Source: Bacteroidales bacterium
GTDB lineage: Bacteria > Bacteroidota > Bacteroidia > Bacteroidales > UBA932
Direction: 5' to 3'
Assembly (NCBI GenBank): GCA_017519865.1
Contig: JAFWRQ010000036.1
Location: 1-64,000, forward strand
DNA: 64,000 nucleotides
In this document: piece by piece, positions 1 through 7,858 of the stretch
Numbering within the stretch: the stretch's first letter is position 1
Layout: every line of letters begins with the position of its first letter
The notes under the pieces: generated by a model
What the model was told of the DNA's origin: nothing
Databases searched by the model: none
The model's input: only the letters and a program-made list of their open reading frames with translations
Program-made: the position numbers and the translations under genes

Positions 1-462
1 ACGGAAGATGTTGATGTTGGGGCACCAGAAGGTAAGTTCGGGATTGCCGGGATAGTACCGCTCCCTGAAACCTACTCCGAAGATGTCGTGGTCCGAACGG
101 TTCCAGTTGGCACGCGCCTCGTCGGAAACGGTCGAGAAGACATCGTAGATCATGTCGGGATCGAACGACGATGCCATGCCGATTGGCTGCGGATAGACGG
201 TGTAACCGTCCTGGCGCACGCCGTGGCAGGCCTCACTCCACCAGTTGTAGGAAGGGATGCCGAGGCGGTCGACCGACACGGACTTGTTCATCATCAGGCC
301 GACCTTCTCTTCAGGCGTGAGGAGCGAGATGAGGTTCTCGACCCTCTCCTCGTTGGAGAGCCTGGGATTCTGGAAAGGATACTCGTAGTCGTTGCTGCTT
401 CCACAGGATGCGGCGAGCAGGAGAGCGGCCGCCAATGCGGCCGGGATTAACGCTTTCTTCAT
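1..462 (-). CDS. Glycoside hydrolase family 3 lipoprotein, N-terminal part (runs off window start)
   Basis: The visible 154 codons begin with a lipoprotein signal: Met-Lys-Lys, a hydrophobic stretch, and lipobox LAASC with the acylated Cys at residue 19. The mature part carries the N-terminal GH3 pattern seen in beta-xylosidases and beta-glucosidases: a LISLLTPEEKVGLM helix, then LGIPSYNWWSEACHGV, and later an NPELTFWCPNINIFR segment. The catalytic nucleophile lies beyond the window edge, so the substrate cannot be set. A xylosidase-like role is suggested by the GH43 gene that ends 11 bp upstream and is probably co-transcribed with it. As a lipoprotein it should sit on the outer membrane or face the periplasm. 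Family call is firm; specificity is open. Confidence 0.88.
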   Translation of the reverse strand, partial: MKKALIPAALAAALLLAASCGSSNDYEYPFQNPRLSNEERVENLISLLTPEEKVGLMMNKSVSVDRLGIPSYNWWSEACHGVRQDGYTVYPQPIGMASSFDPDMIYDVFSTVSDEARANWNRSDHDIFGVGFRERYYPGNPELTFWCPNINIFR

Positions 463-472
463 ATCTTGTCTT

Positions 473-1834
473 TTATTTGAAACTTACCCAATCCACCTCG
501 AGGTGGCTGCCGTTCGTCATCAGCAGGTAGAGGTCGTGTATGCCCTCCACGGTGCCTTCAGTGGTGATGGACTGCTCGGTCCATACTCCGTTGCCAGGGA
601 CGTTGAATGTGGCGAGGACGGGGCCGTCCTTGGCATCGGCGCGAAGCTCAACGGTGCCTCCGGCCTTGGAGATGACGCGCATCGTGGCGACCTTGGCGGG
701 AGTCTTGCCGAAGTCGACCCTTGCATAACTTATCCAGCGCGGTTCCCTCTCCTGGGTAGTGTTCCAGAGGATGGCCTTCCAGCCGTCGAAAGGAGTGTCA
801 GGATTGAGGAATTCGACCGCGACATACTTGTCGGACTTGTCGGTGTAGCGGTCGATCTGGATGGGACCGGAAGCCTTGGTTACGCCCACGCCGCGGAGGG
901 TGGGGGTGACCATCGCGATGGTGCCGTCCTCGTTGAAGTTGACGTAGTCGACGCAGACCGAGCGGTTCTTGTCAAAATACGGGGAATAGTCGTTGTGATG
1001 ATAGAACAGGTACCACTGGCCGTCCAGTTCGATGAAGGAGTGGTGGTTGGTCCAGCAGATGGTCTCGGACTGCTCCATGAACTTACCCTTGAACTCGTAG
1101 GGGCCGAGAGGGTTGTCACTCATGCAGTATGCCAGGGTCTCGCGCTCAGCCTCAACCCAAGGGAAGGTATAGTAATACTTGCCGTTGCGCTTGAAGAGGA
1201 AGGGACCCTCGGTCTGGCCGCGGGGAATGCCCTCGATGCGTACGGGTTCGGAGTCCAGTTCGAGCATATTGTCCTTGAGCCTTGCGACCTGCAGGCCCAT
1301 TCCGGACCAGGCAAGGTAAGGAGTGCCGTCGTCATCGACGAAGATGCAGGGATCGATGCCTCCGATACCCTGGATGGGCGTCTCCTCGCACTCGAAAGGC
1401 CCGTAGGGAGTATCTGAGATGGCCACGCCTATGCCGTTGCCGGCAAAACGCTGGCCGGGCTGTGGTTTCTGCGGAGCCGGGAAATAGAAATAGTATTTGC
1501 CGTTCTTATAGTTGCAGTCGGGAGCCCACATGCTGTAGCCTGCGGCATTGACCCACGGAACGTGGTCCTGGTCCACGATGACCCCGTGGTCCACCCAGTC
1601 GACGAGATTGTCGGAAGAGTACACGTGGTAGTCGGCCATGCAGAACCAGTCCTTGCGGGCATAATCGGCAGGAGCCGGGATATCATGTGAAGGGTACACG
1701 TAGACACGGCCCTCGAAGACATGGGCCGAAGGGTCGGCGGTGAATGCGTCCTTGATGATGGGGTTCTGGGCGTGCGAAAGCGCCGAAGACGCCAGCACGG
1801 CCAGAGAGACGACAAAGAATTTCTTAAGGTTCAT
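473..1834 (-). CDS. Glycoside hydrolase family 43 with C-terminal CBM6-like domain (secreted)
   Basis: This 453-residue protein has a signal peptide (residues 1-22) and a five-bladed GH43 propeller to about residue 320. The three GH43 acids are visible: Asp34 (FTADPSAH) as general base, Asp161 (GGIDPCIF) as pKa modulator and Glu209 (TEGPFLF) as general acid. Residues 335-453 resemble a CBM6 beta-sandwich, ending in HLEVDWVSFK. GH43 enzymes act mainly on arabinofuranosides or beta-xylosides, so arabinoxylan or arabinan side chains are the likely target; the exact linkage cannot be read from sequence. It lies 10 bp upstream of the GH3 lipoprotein gene, consistent with one operon, and is divergent from a second GH3 gene. 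Confidence 0.9.
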   Translation of the reverse strand: MNLKKFFVVSLAVLASSALSHAQNPIIKDAFTADPSAHVFEGRVYVYPSHDIPAPADYARKDWFCMADYHVYSSDNLVDWVDHGVIVDQDHVPWVNAAGYSMWAPDCNYKNGKYYFYFPAPQKPQPGQRFAGNGIGVAISDTPYGPFECEETPIQGIGGIDPCIFVDDDGTPYLAWSGMGLQVARLKDNMLELDSEPVRIEGIPRGQTEGPFLFKRNGKYYYTFPWVEAERETLAYCMSDNPLGPYEFKGKFMEQSETICWTNHHSFIELDGQWYLFYHHNDYSPYFDKNRSVCVDYVNFNEDGTIAMVTPTLRGVGVTKASGPIQIDRYTDKSDKYVAVEFLNPDTPFDGWKAILWNTTQEREPRWISYARVDFGKTPAKVATMRVISKAGGTVELRADAKDGPVLATFNVPGNGVWTEQSITTEGTVEGIHDLYLLMTNGSHLEVDWVSFK

Positions 1835-1938
1835 ATCGGTGCATTAAAGTGGTTATCTTTTTCATCGGCAAGTTACGAATTATTGCTCTTAAATCCTTTC
1901 CGATTCGTGTCAATCATTTTAAGAATGGTGTCATTTCA

Positions 1939-1969
1939 TTTGCAATACCGAAAATATTGCTTTTCTTTG
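1939..1969 (+). promoter_or_regulatory. Candidate Bacteroidetes promoter for the long GH3 gene
   Basis: A TTTG (1939-1942) and a TTTCTTTG (1962-1969) are separated by 19 bases, matching the spacing of the Bacteroidetes -33/-7 consensus TTTG-N19-21-TAnnTTTG with one mismatch in the -7 element. It lies 25 bp upstream of the GH3 start, in the 160-bp region between divergent GH43 and GH3 genes. No equally good match was seen for the GH43 direction. Confidence 0.4.
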
Positions 1970-1994
1970 CCGGCAACACTAATCATAACCATTT

Positions 1995-4900
1995 ATGTAC
2001 ACAAAACGCTTCCCGGGCTTGCTCGCATTAACTGCGATGCTTGCGGCAATCGGACTCCTGACGGCCTCCAGGCCATCTTCCGACAGACAGTCAAGGTCAG
2101 TCATCCCCATCTACCAGAACACCAGTTACTCCTTCGAGGAGAGGGCCGTGGACCTCGTGTCACGCCTGACGCTCGAGGAAAAGCAGAGCCTGCTCGGCAA
2201 CAGCATGGCGGCCATCCCGCGGCTCGGCATACGCGCATACAACGTCTGGAGCGAGGCGCTGCACGGCGTTCTCTCAGGCGCCAACCCTTCTGTTGGCATC
2301 CAGGGTCCGACTTCCTTCCCGAACAGCGTGGCCACAGGCTCCTCCTGGGATCCGGAACTGCTCAGGCGCGAAGCATCGATGATAGCCGACGAGGCCCGCG
2401 CCATCTATCAGACCGGCACCAAAGGCCTGACCTTCTGGTCGCCGGTTGTCGAGCCTATACGCGACCCCCGCTGGGGCCGTACCGGCGAGTGTTACGGCGA
2501 GGATCCCTTCCTCTCGGCGGCCATGGCCTCGGGATACGTCCGCGGCCTTATGGGCGACGATCCGAAATATATGAAGGCCGTGCCTACGGCCAAGCATTAC
2601 TTCGCCAACAACAGTGAATTCAACCGCCACGTCGGCAGTGCCGACGCAGATGACCGCGACATACGCGAGTTCTACCTTTACCCCTACAAGGAACTCATCG
2701 AGAACGATGCCCTCCCTTCCATCATGACAGCCTACAGCGCCGTCAACCACGTCCCTGTATCGGCCAGCAGCCTGTACCTTGAGACTGTAGCCCGCAGGAC
2801 CTATGGAATGAAGGGTTATGTGACGGGAGACTGCGCCGCCATCGAGGACATCTACACCGGTCACTATTACGTGGAGACCGCTGAGGAGGCGACGGCCGAG
2901 GGTCTCAAGGCCGGCGTCGACACTGACTGCGGAAGCATCTACCAGCGCTACACCATAAGCGCATACGAGAAGGGTCTTGTCACGATGGCCGAGATCGACC
3001 GCGCCCTGGTGAACATGTTCACGGTCAGGATGCGTACCGGAGAGTTCGATCCCGACCCGATGGTCCCCTACTCCCTGATGCCTCCCTCCACAGTCAATTC
3101 CGAGCGCAGCCAGGCGCTGGCGATGGAGATCGCCACGCGCACTCCCGTCCTCTTGAAGAACGAGACAGTGACGGGCACAGCGTCTAAAGCACTCCCCATC
3201 GACCCTTCGGCGGTCAAGAAGATAGCCCTCATCGGTCCCCAGGCCGACAAGGTGGAACTCGGCCCCTACTCCGGAAGGCCGGAGGAGTCCAGCAAGGTAA
3301 CTCCCTTCCAGGGCATCAGCAAATATTTGGCAGACAAGGGACTTGACGTCGAGGTGACGGTAGCTTCGGGTGCCAGCACCAAGAGCAAGAGCAACCTCCT
3401 CTACGTCGCCTACTTCGAGACCGTAAAGGCCGACGGAACCGTCCGCCGTTATGATGCGACTCAGTACACATCTTCCTCCGACGGCATCACGGTCGGTTCG
3501 GGAATGGGTACTGAAGAGCAGGTCCGCAGCATCGACGACGGATCCTGGACTGCCTATGCCAACGTCGACCTGGTCGATGTCGAGCAACTCACGGTCGGGG
3601 CCAACATCCCGACCGAGGGAGGCATCATCGAGGCGCACGTCGACTCCCCCGACGGCAACCTTATCTGCACGATAGAGGCCACCAGGGCTTCAGGGAAGCG
3701 TGTCGGCGGCGTATACGGCGCCAGCACCCCTATGACGGAGAAAGTCCTCAAGCTCGGCATCAACGACCTCAGGACACTCTATCTGGTGTATAAGGCCCCC
3801 GAGGACGAGGAAATCGATCCCGCGGTCGTGAAGGAAGCGGCCGACGCGGACGTGGCGGTGGTTTTCGTCGGAACCGACGAGAACACGGCCACCGAGGAGG
3901 CCGACCGCCTCACCCTTCTCCTCCCGGGCAACCAGCTCAAACTCATCCAGGCCATAGCGGCTGCCAATAAAAACACCATCCTGGTGATGCAGACGCTCGG
4001 ATGCGTCGAGGTGGAAGAGTTCAAGGACCTCGACAATATCCCCGGCATCCTGTGGACCGGCTATAACGGACAGGCACAGGGCACCGCCATCGCGAAGGTA
4101 CTCTTCGGAGACGTCAACCCCGGCGGCAAACTGAACGCCACCTGGTTCAAGTCAGTGGAAGACCTCCCGGCCATCACTGACTACACCCTGCGCGGAGGTT
4201 CCGGCAAGAACGGCCGCACTCTCTGGTACTTCGACAAGCCGGTTTCATACGAGTTCGGCTATGGCCTCAGCTATACCGGTTTCGAGTATTCCAACTTCGG
4301 CATCTCCAAGACAGCCGTCACTCCTGACGACAGCATCGTCATCTCCGTCGACGTGACCAACACCGGCGGGCGCGACGGCGACGAAGTCGTGCAGGTCTAC
4401 GTGACCACGCCCGACTCCCCCACTTCGCTCCAGCGCCCGATCAAGCGCCTCAAGGGCTTCAAGCGCGTCACCATCCCGGCCGGCCAGACCCGCACCGTCG
4501 AGATCGATATCGACTGCTCCGACCTGTGGTTCTGGGACATCGACGCCGGCAGGATGACTTACGACCAGGGCCGCTACGTATTCGAGGTCGGTTCGTCCTC
4601 CAAGGACATCAGGGGCACGTTGACAGCGACGCTCCGCGGTCAGCTCACGCCCGCCCTCAAGACCGTCGTGGCCGACTGCGGGCGCAGCGTCCTCAGGGCC
4701 GGCGAGACGGCACAGGTAGCGGTAACCGCCTGTCTGAACGACGATTCCTTCATCGGGCTGGAGGATGCCAAGGTCGAATACACCAGCAACAATCCTTCGG
4801 TCGTAGCGGTCGGCAAGGACGGCAAACTTACGGCGAACTCGATGGGAGTGGCCACCGTCACCGCCAAAGTGACCTACAAGGGCACTGTAGCGAGCGGATC

Positions 4901-5831
4901 CTTCGCCGTGAAGGTGATGCCCGAGCTCACTCCCGGCAGCCTCAAGGTCGACGGCAAGTCCGTCCTCAAGCCCGGCGTCGACCAGTACAGTTTCGTGCGC
5001 AAGGCCGGCGAGACGCCCGTAGTGACCGCAACAGCGTCCGACCCCGCCCTCAGCGTCGAGATCGCGCAGGCCGGGTCGGTGCCCGGCACCGCAGTGGTCC
5101 GCGTCATCGACTACATCACCGGCGACGAGGCCGACTACTATTTCAACTTCGGAACAAAAGCCTATCCGGACGAGTTCAAGACCCTCGTGAACTGGGATGT
5201 CATCCGCGAGGACAAGACGGCGTGGGCGCTTCAGGACGGCGCCCTGACCATCGAAACCGGCGAAGGCGACGTCACCATGGCCAACAACAACGCCCGCAAC
5301 ATCTTCGTACAGAGCGCCAATACCGACTGGACGGCCGAGACCAAGCTCACCACTTCGGCGGTACCCGGCTCCCCTTCCCAGAATGCAGGACTGATCGCAT
5401 ACGGTGACGACGACAATTTCGTGAAACTGGTCTATGGTTCGCCCGCATTCGGCCGCGGAATGGCCATGCCGACACCCGGAGCAGCCCCTGCCGGCAGCAT
5501 CCAGCTGATTGCCGAGGAGGGTGGCAACAATAAATCGACCGTCAGTGTCAGCCTGGCCGGCATTCCCGTAAAGGACAATACGGTCTGGCTGCGCCTGGTA
5601 AGGGCAGGAAGCCTCTACACTGCATACTATTCCATTGACGGAAAGAAGTTTACGAAGGTGGGTGAGGCATCCGTCCTGCTGAAGGACATCCGTGCCGGTC
5701 TCATCGCCTGCGACGGCGTACGGCCGTCGATGGGCGGACGCGGAATGGCCATGCCGATGATGCCCGCCGCCGCTCCTGCAGCCACTCCTGCTCCCCTCAA
5801 GGTCGCTTTCGACTGGTTCCACATCAAGTAG
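1995..5831 (+). CDS. Large multidomain glycoside hydrolase family 3 enzyme (secreted)
   Basis: A 1278-residue GH3 protein, longer than the usual 750-860. After a hydrophobic signal or anchor (residues 8-25) comes the GH3 barrel; Asp279 in GYVTGDCAAIED is the expected nucleophile. The C-terminal GH3 domain is interrupted at about residues 465-600 by a beta-rich CBM6-like insert, as in some xylosidase-type GH3s. An Fn3-like domain follows (about 775-865, VTNTGGRDGDEVVQVYV), then a Big_2-like Ig domain (about 895-975), then a C-terminal beta-sandwich of DUF1349/GH43_C2 type (about 1055-1278). That last domain has two inserts that both read GRGMAMP followed by Pro/Ala-rich stretches. Probably a beta-xylosidase or beta-glucosidase. 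A small exported-protein gene starts 3 bp downstream. Confidence 0.9.
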   Translation: MYTKRFPGLLALTAMLAAIGLLTASRPSSDRQSRSVIPIYQNTSYSFEERAVDLVSRLTLEEKQSLLGNSMAAIPRLGIRAYNVWSEALHGVLSGANPSVGIQGPTSFPNSVATGSSWDPELLRREASMIADEARAIYQTGTKGLTFWSPVVEPIRDPRWGRTGECYGEDPFLSAAMASGYVRGLMGDDPKYMKAVPTAKHYFANNSEFNRHVGSADADDRDIREFYLYPYKELIENDALPSIMTAYSAVNHVPVSASSLYLETVARRTYGMKGYVTGDCAAIEDIYTGHYYVETAEEATAEGLKAGVDTDCGSIYQRYTISAYEKGLVTMAEIDRALVNMFTVRMRTGEFDPDPMVPYSLMPPSTVNSERSQALAMEIATRTPVLLKNETVTGTASKALPIDPSAVKKIALIGPQADKVELGPYSGRPEESSKVTPFQGISKYLADKGLDVEVTVASGASTKSKSNLLYVAYFETVKADGTVRRYDATQYTSSSDGITVGSGMGTEEQVRSIDDGSWTAYANVDLVDVEQLTVGANIPTEGGIIEAHVDSPDGNLICTIEATRASGKRVGGVYGASTPMTEKVLKLGINDLRTLYLVYKAPEDEEIDPAVVKEAADADVAVVFVGTDENTATEEADRLTLLLPGNQLKLIQAIAAANKNTILVMQTLGCVEVEEFKDLDNIPGILWTGYNGQAQGTAIAKVLFGDVNPGGKLNATWFKSVEDLPAITDYTLRGGSGKNGRTLWYFDKPVSYEFGYGLSYTGFEYSNFGISKTAVTPDDSIVISVDVTNTGGRDGDEVVQVYVTTPDSPTSLQRPIKRLKGFKRVTIPAGQTRTVEIDIDCSDLWFWDIDAGRMTYDQGRYVFEVGSSSKDIRGTLTATLRGQLTPALKTVVADCGRSVLRAGETAQVAVTACLNDDSFIGLEDAKVEYTSNNPSVVAVGKDGKLTANSMGVATVTAKVTYKGTVASGSFAVKVMPELTPGSLKVDGKSVLKPGVDQYSFVRKAGETPVVTATASDPALSVEIAQAGSVPGTAVVRVIDYITGDEADYYFNFGTKAYPDEFKTLVNWDVIREDKTAWALQDGALTIETGEGDVTMANNNARNIFVQSANTDWTAETKLTTSAVPGSPSQNAGLIAYGDDDNFVKLVYGSPAFGRGMAMPTPGAAPAGSIQLIAEEGGNNKSTVSVSLAGIPVKDNTVWLRLVRAGSLYTAYYSIDGKKFTKVGEASVLLKDIRAGLIACDGVRPSMGGRGMAMPMMPAAAPAATPAPLKVAFDWFHIK

Positions 5832-5834
5832 CGT

Positions 5835-6449
5835 ATGAGGAAGTTGTTACTGTCACTCCTGCTGTCCCTGGCCGGTCTAACCTCCGGTCAGGGAAGCATC
5901 TGTGCCTCAGAAAACTTCCACTGCGTTTCATCCCTCCCAACCTTGCGGTCGGGCCCCTCCCATTCACGAGGCCATGGGCGGCCACGGCTTTCTGAGACAC
6001 AGATGCTTCCCGACCGGATAAAGGGAGAGGTAATAGACACTACTTCAAATGATTACGCCACGTTCGGAGTTACGGACAAAGGCGAGATTTTCTGGTCCAG
6101 GGACGGAAAGGACTGGACCGTCATCGATTTCAACGAAGCGTACCGGGGCTACTACGAGCCGGTACGCTTCGTGGGAATCGCCGCCGGGACGGCCAGCGTG
6201 GCCGTGGTCGGCATATATGAAAAGACCGGCGCCCCGGCCATGTTCGTCTCCTCGAGGGGGAACGTATGGACGGAGCGCAGGCTCAATTATTTCCAGGGAG
6301 AGGAGATGTTCGACCTCGGGGAGGCCCCTCTGGCCGTCCGGGCGGACCTTGAACGCGACGAGTTCGTGCTTACCTGCACGGACGGCGTCCTTTTCTTCGT
6401 GCCTCCCTGCTCACATTGCAACAGGTTGGAGTACCACGGCAACGACTAG
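5835..6449 (+). CDS. Small exported protein of unknown function, gene interrupted in frame by an inverted-repeat element
   Basis: A 204-residue protein with a clear signal peptide (residues 1-19, MRKLLLSLLLSLAGLTSGQ). The mature part has two Asp-box-like turns, FWSRDGKDWT and FVSSRGNVWT, as in BNR/sialidase-type propeller blades, but is too short for a full propeller. I do not recognise a family. About residues 17-61 are encoded by the 134-bp inverted-repeat element, so this Ser/Arg/His-rich stretch is probably an insertion that kept the frame open just after the signal peptide. The gene starts 3 bp after the GH3 stop, so it is probably co-transcribed. It ends convergently with uraA, the two stop codons overlapping in the tetranucleotide CTAG. 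Confidence 0.6.
   Translation: MRKLLLSLLLSLAGLTSGQGSICASENFHCVSSLPTLRSGPSHSRGHGRPRLSETQMLPDRIKGEVIDTTSNDYATFGVTDKGEIFWSRDGKDWTVIDFNEAYRGYYEPVRFVGIAAGTASVAVVGIYEKTGAPAMFVSSRGNVWTERRLNYFQGEEMFDLGEAPLAVRADLERDEFVLTCTDGVLFFVPPCSHCNRLEYHGND
5884..6017. repeat. 134-bp element with 30-bp terminal inverted repeats (MITE-like or structured repeat)
   Basis: The left arm (5884-5913) and the right arm (5989-6017) are inverted copies that differ by one indel and one substitution. They enclose a 75-bp core. The core holds two direct copies of CCCTCCCA (5932-5939 and 5955-5962) around a GC-rich spacer. The transcript would fold into a long hairpin. No transposase and no clear target-site duplication were seen; a second copy was not noticed in this window. 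It lies inside the coding sequence just after the signal peptide and leaves the frame open. A small non-autonomous mobile element, or a dispersed palindromic repeat, would both fit. Confidence 0.8.
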
Positions 6450-7804
6450 TTCCTGGGACGTTCGTCGCTGCCGAAGTCTACGGTCATGTCGCCGCTCTTG
6501 CTCGTGCCGAACTCATAGTCCTTGCCGGGCAGGATGGCGTTGAGGATGATACCGACGAGGGCGGCAACCGCCAGGCCGGAGAGGGAGATGGTGGTCTGTC
6601 CCACATTGAAGGACAGGCTGCCGGGGCCGTAATTGATACCGATGGCGAGGACGAGGATGAGGGCGGCGATGAGGAGGTTGCGGGAGACCGTGAGGTCGAC
6701 CTGGTTCTCGACGAGGTTGCGCACACCGACCGCGGAGATCATACCGTAGAGGACAAGGGAGACACCGCCGATGGTGGCGGCGGGCATGGCCGCTACGACT
6801 GCCGCGAACTTGGGGCAGAACGAGAAGAGGATGGCCAGCACGGCGGCGATGCGGATCACTCGCGGGTCGAAGACCTTGGTGAGGTTCAGCACACCGGTAT
6901 TCTCGCCGTAAGTGGTGTTGGCCGGGGCGCCGAAGAGCGAAGCCAGGGCGGTGGCGAGACCGTCGCCCATGAGGGTACGGTGCAGGCCGGGATCCTCAAG
7001 GTAGTTGATGCCGGTGGTGGAGGAGATGGCGCACATGTCGCCGATGTGCTCGATCATCGTGGCAAGCGAAATGGGGACGATGGTGATGATGGCGGTCACG
7101 ACAAGACCCCAGTCAGGGTTCTTGAACACCGCAAAGGCGGTATTTTCCCAACTGAAGGGCATTCCGATCCACTTGGCGGCGTGGACGCCGCTGAAGTCGA
7201 CCTGGCCGAAGCAGGCGGCAATGAGATACGATCCGATGACGCCGAGGAGCACGGGGATGATGCGGATCATGCCCTTGCCCCAGATGTTGCACACGATGAT
7301 GATCAGCGTGGCCAGAAGGGCGATCCAGACATTGCTCATGCAGTTGTTGATGGCGGAGCCGGAAAGTGTGAGACCGATGGCGATGATGATCGGGCCGGTG
7401 ACGACCGGCGGGAAGTAACGCATCACCTTCTTCACGCCGAAGGCCTTGAACAGGCCCGCCAGGATGAAATACATAAGGCCGGCGAAGAACACACCCACGC
7501 AGGCATAAGGCAGGGAGTGCGCCTGGTCCAGCCCGAATGTGGCACCTACGGCGACCACGGCGGCATATCCACCGATAAAGGCGAAAGACGAGCCGAGGAA
7601 GGCAGGAACCTTCATCTTGGTGAGAAGGTGGAAGAGGAGAGTACCGATACCGGCGAAGAGGAGGGTTGCACTTACGGACAGACCCGTGAGAGCGGGGACC
7701 AGAACCGTCGCGCCGAACATGGCGAACATGTGCTGGAAGCCCAGAACCAACATTTTCGGACGCCCTAGAGCACGGGCGTCATAGATCGCGTTTTGTTGTG
7801 CCAT
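6446..7804 (-). CDS. uraA: Uracil permease, NCS2 family
   Basis: A 452-residue polytopic membrane protein of the NCS2 nucleobase:cation symporter family, likely importing uracil with protons for pyrimidine salvage. The N-terminal GFQHMFAMFGATVLVPALTG segment is the usual opening of UraA-type carriers. The two acidic residues that bind the base in E. coli UraA have counterparts here: Glu252 in MIEHIGDM and Glu301 in TTYGENTGV. Length fits the family, and about 14 hydrophobic segments can be picked out. It is preceded by its own -7 element and lies 54 bp downstream of the GDP-fucose operon. Xanthine as substrate is less likely given the TYGENTGV form. Confidence 0.92.
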   Translation of the reverse strand: MAQQNAIYDARALGRPKMLVLGFQHMFAMFGATVLVPALTGLSVSATLLFAGIGTLLFHLLTKMKVPAFLGSSFAFIGGYAAVVAVGATFGLDQAHSLPYACVGVFFAGLMYFILAGLFKAFGVKKVMRYFPPVVTGPIIIAIGLTLSGSAINNCMSNVWIALLATLIIIVCNIWGKGMIRIIPVLLGVIGSYLIAACFGQVDFSGVHAAKWIGMPFSWENTAFAVFKNPDWGLVVTAIITIVPISLATMIEHIGDMCAISSTTGINYLEDPGLHRTLMGDGLATALASLFGAPANTTYGENTGVLNLTKVFDPRVIRIAAVLAILFSFCPKFAAVVAAMPAATIGGVSLVLYGMISAVGVRNLVENQVDLTVSRNLLIAALILVLAIGINYGPGSLSFNVGQTTISLSGLAVAALVGIILNAILPGKDYEFGTSKSGDMTVDFGSDERPRN

Positions 7805-7833
7805 ACCAGAATTGTAATATGTATTCTGGGATA

Positions 7834-7841
7834 CAAATATA
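7834..7841 (-). promoter_or_regulatory. -7 promoter element for uraA
   Basis: Read on the minus strand, this is TATATTTG, an exact match to TAnnTTTG, 30 bp upstream of the uraA start. No good TTTG was found at the expected -33 distance, so the call rests on the -7 element alone. It would let uraA be transcribed apart from the upstream sugar-nucleotide genes. Confidence 0.45.
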
Positions 7842-7858
7842 ACAAATCTTTTCCGGTA

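Noticed and set aside
4245..5822. Long open frame antisense to the GH3 gene, and similar ones antisense to uraA, the nucleotidyltransferase gene and pbpC
   Set aside because: They follow the codon phase of the real genes in G+C-rich DNA, show no domain similarity and have low-complexity compositions.
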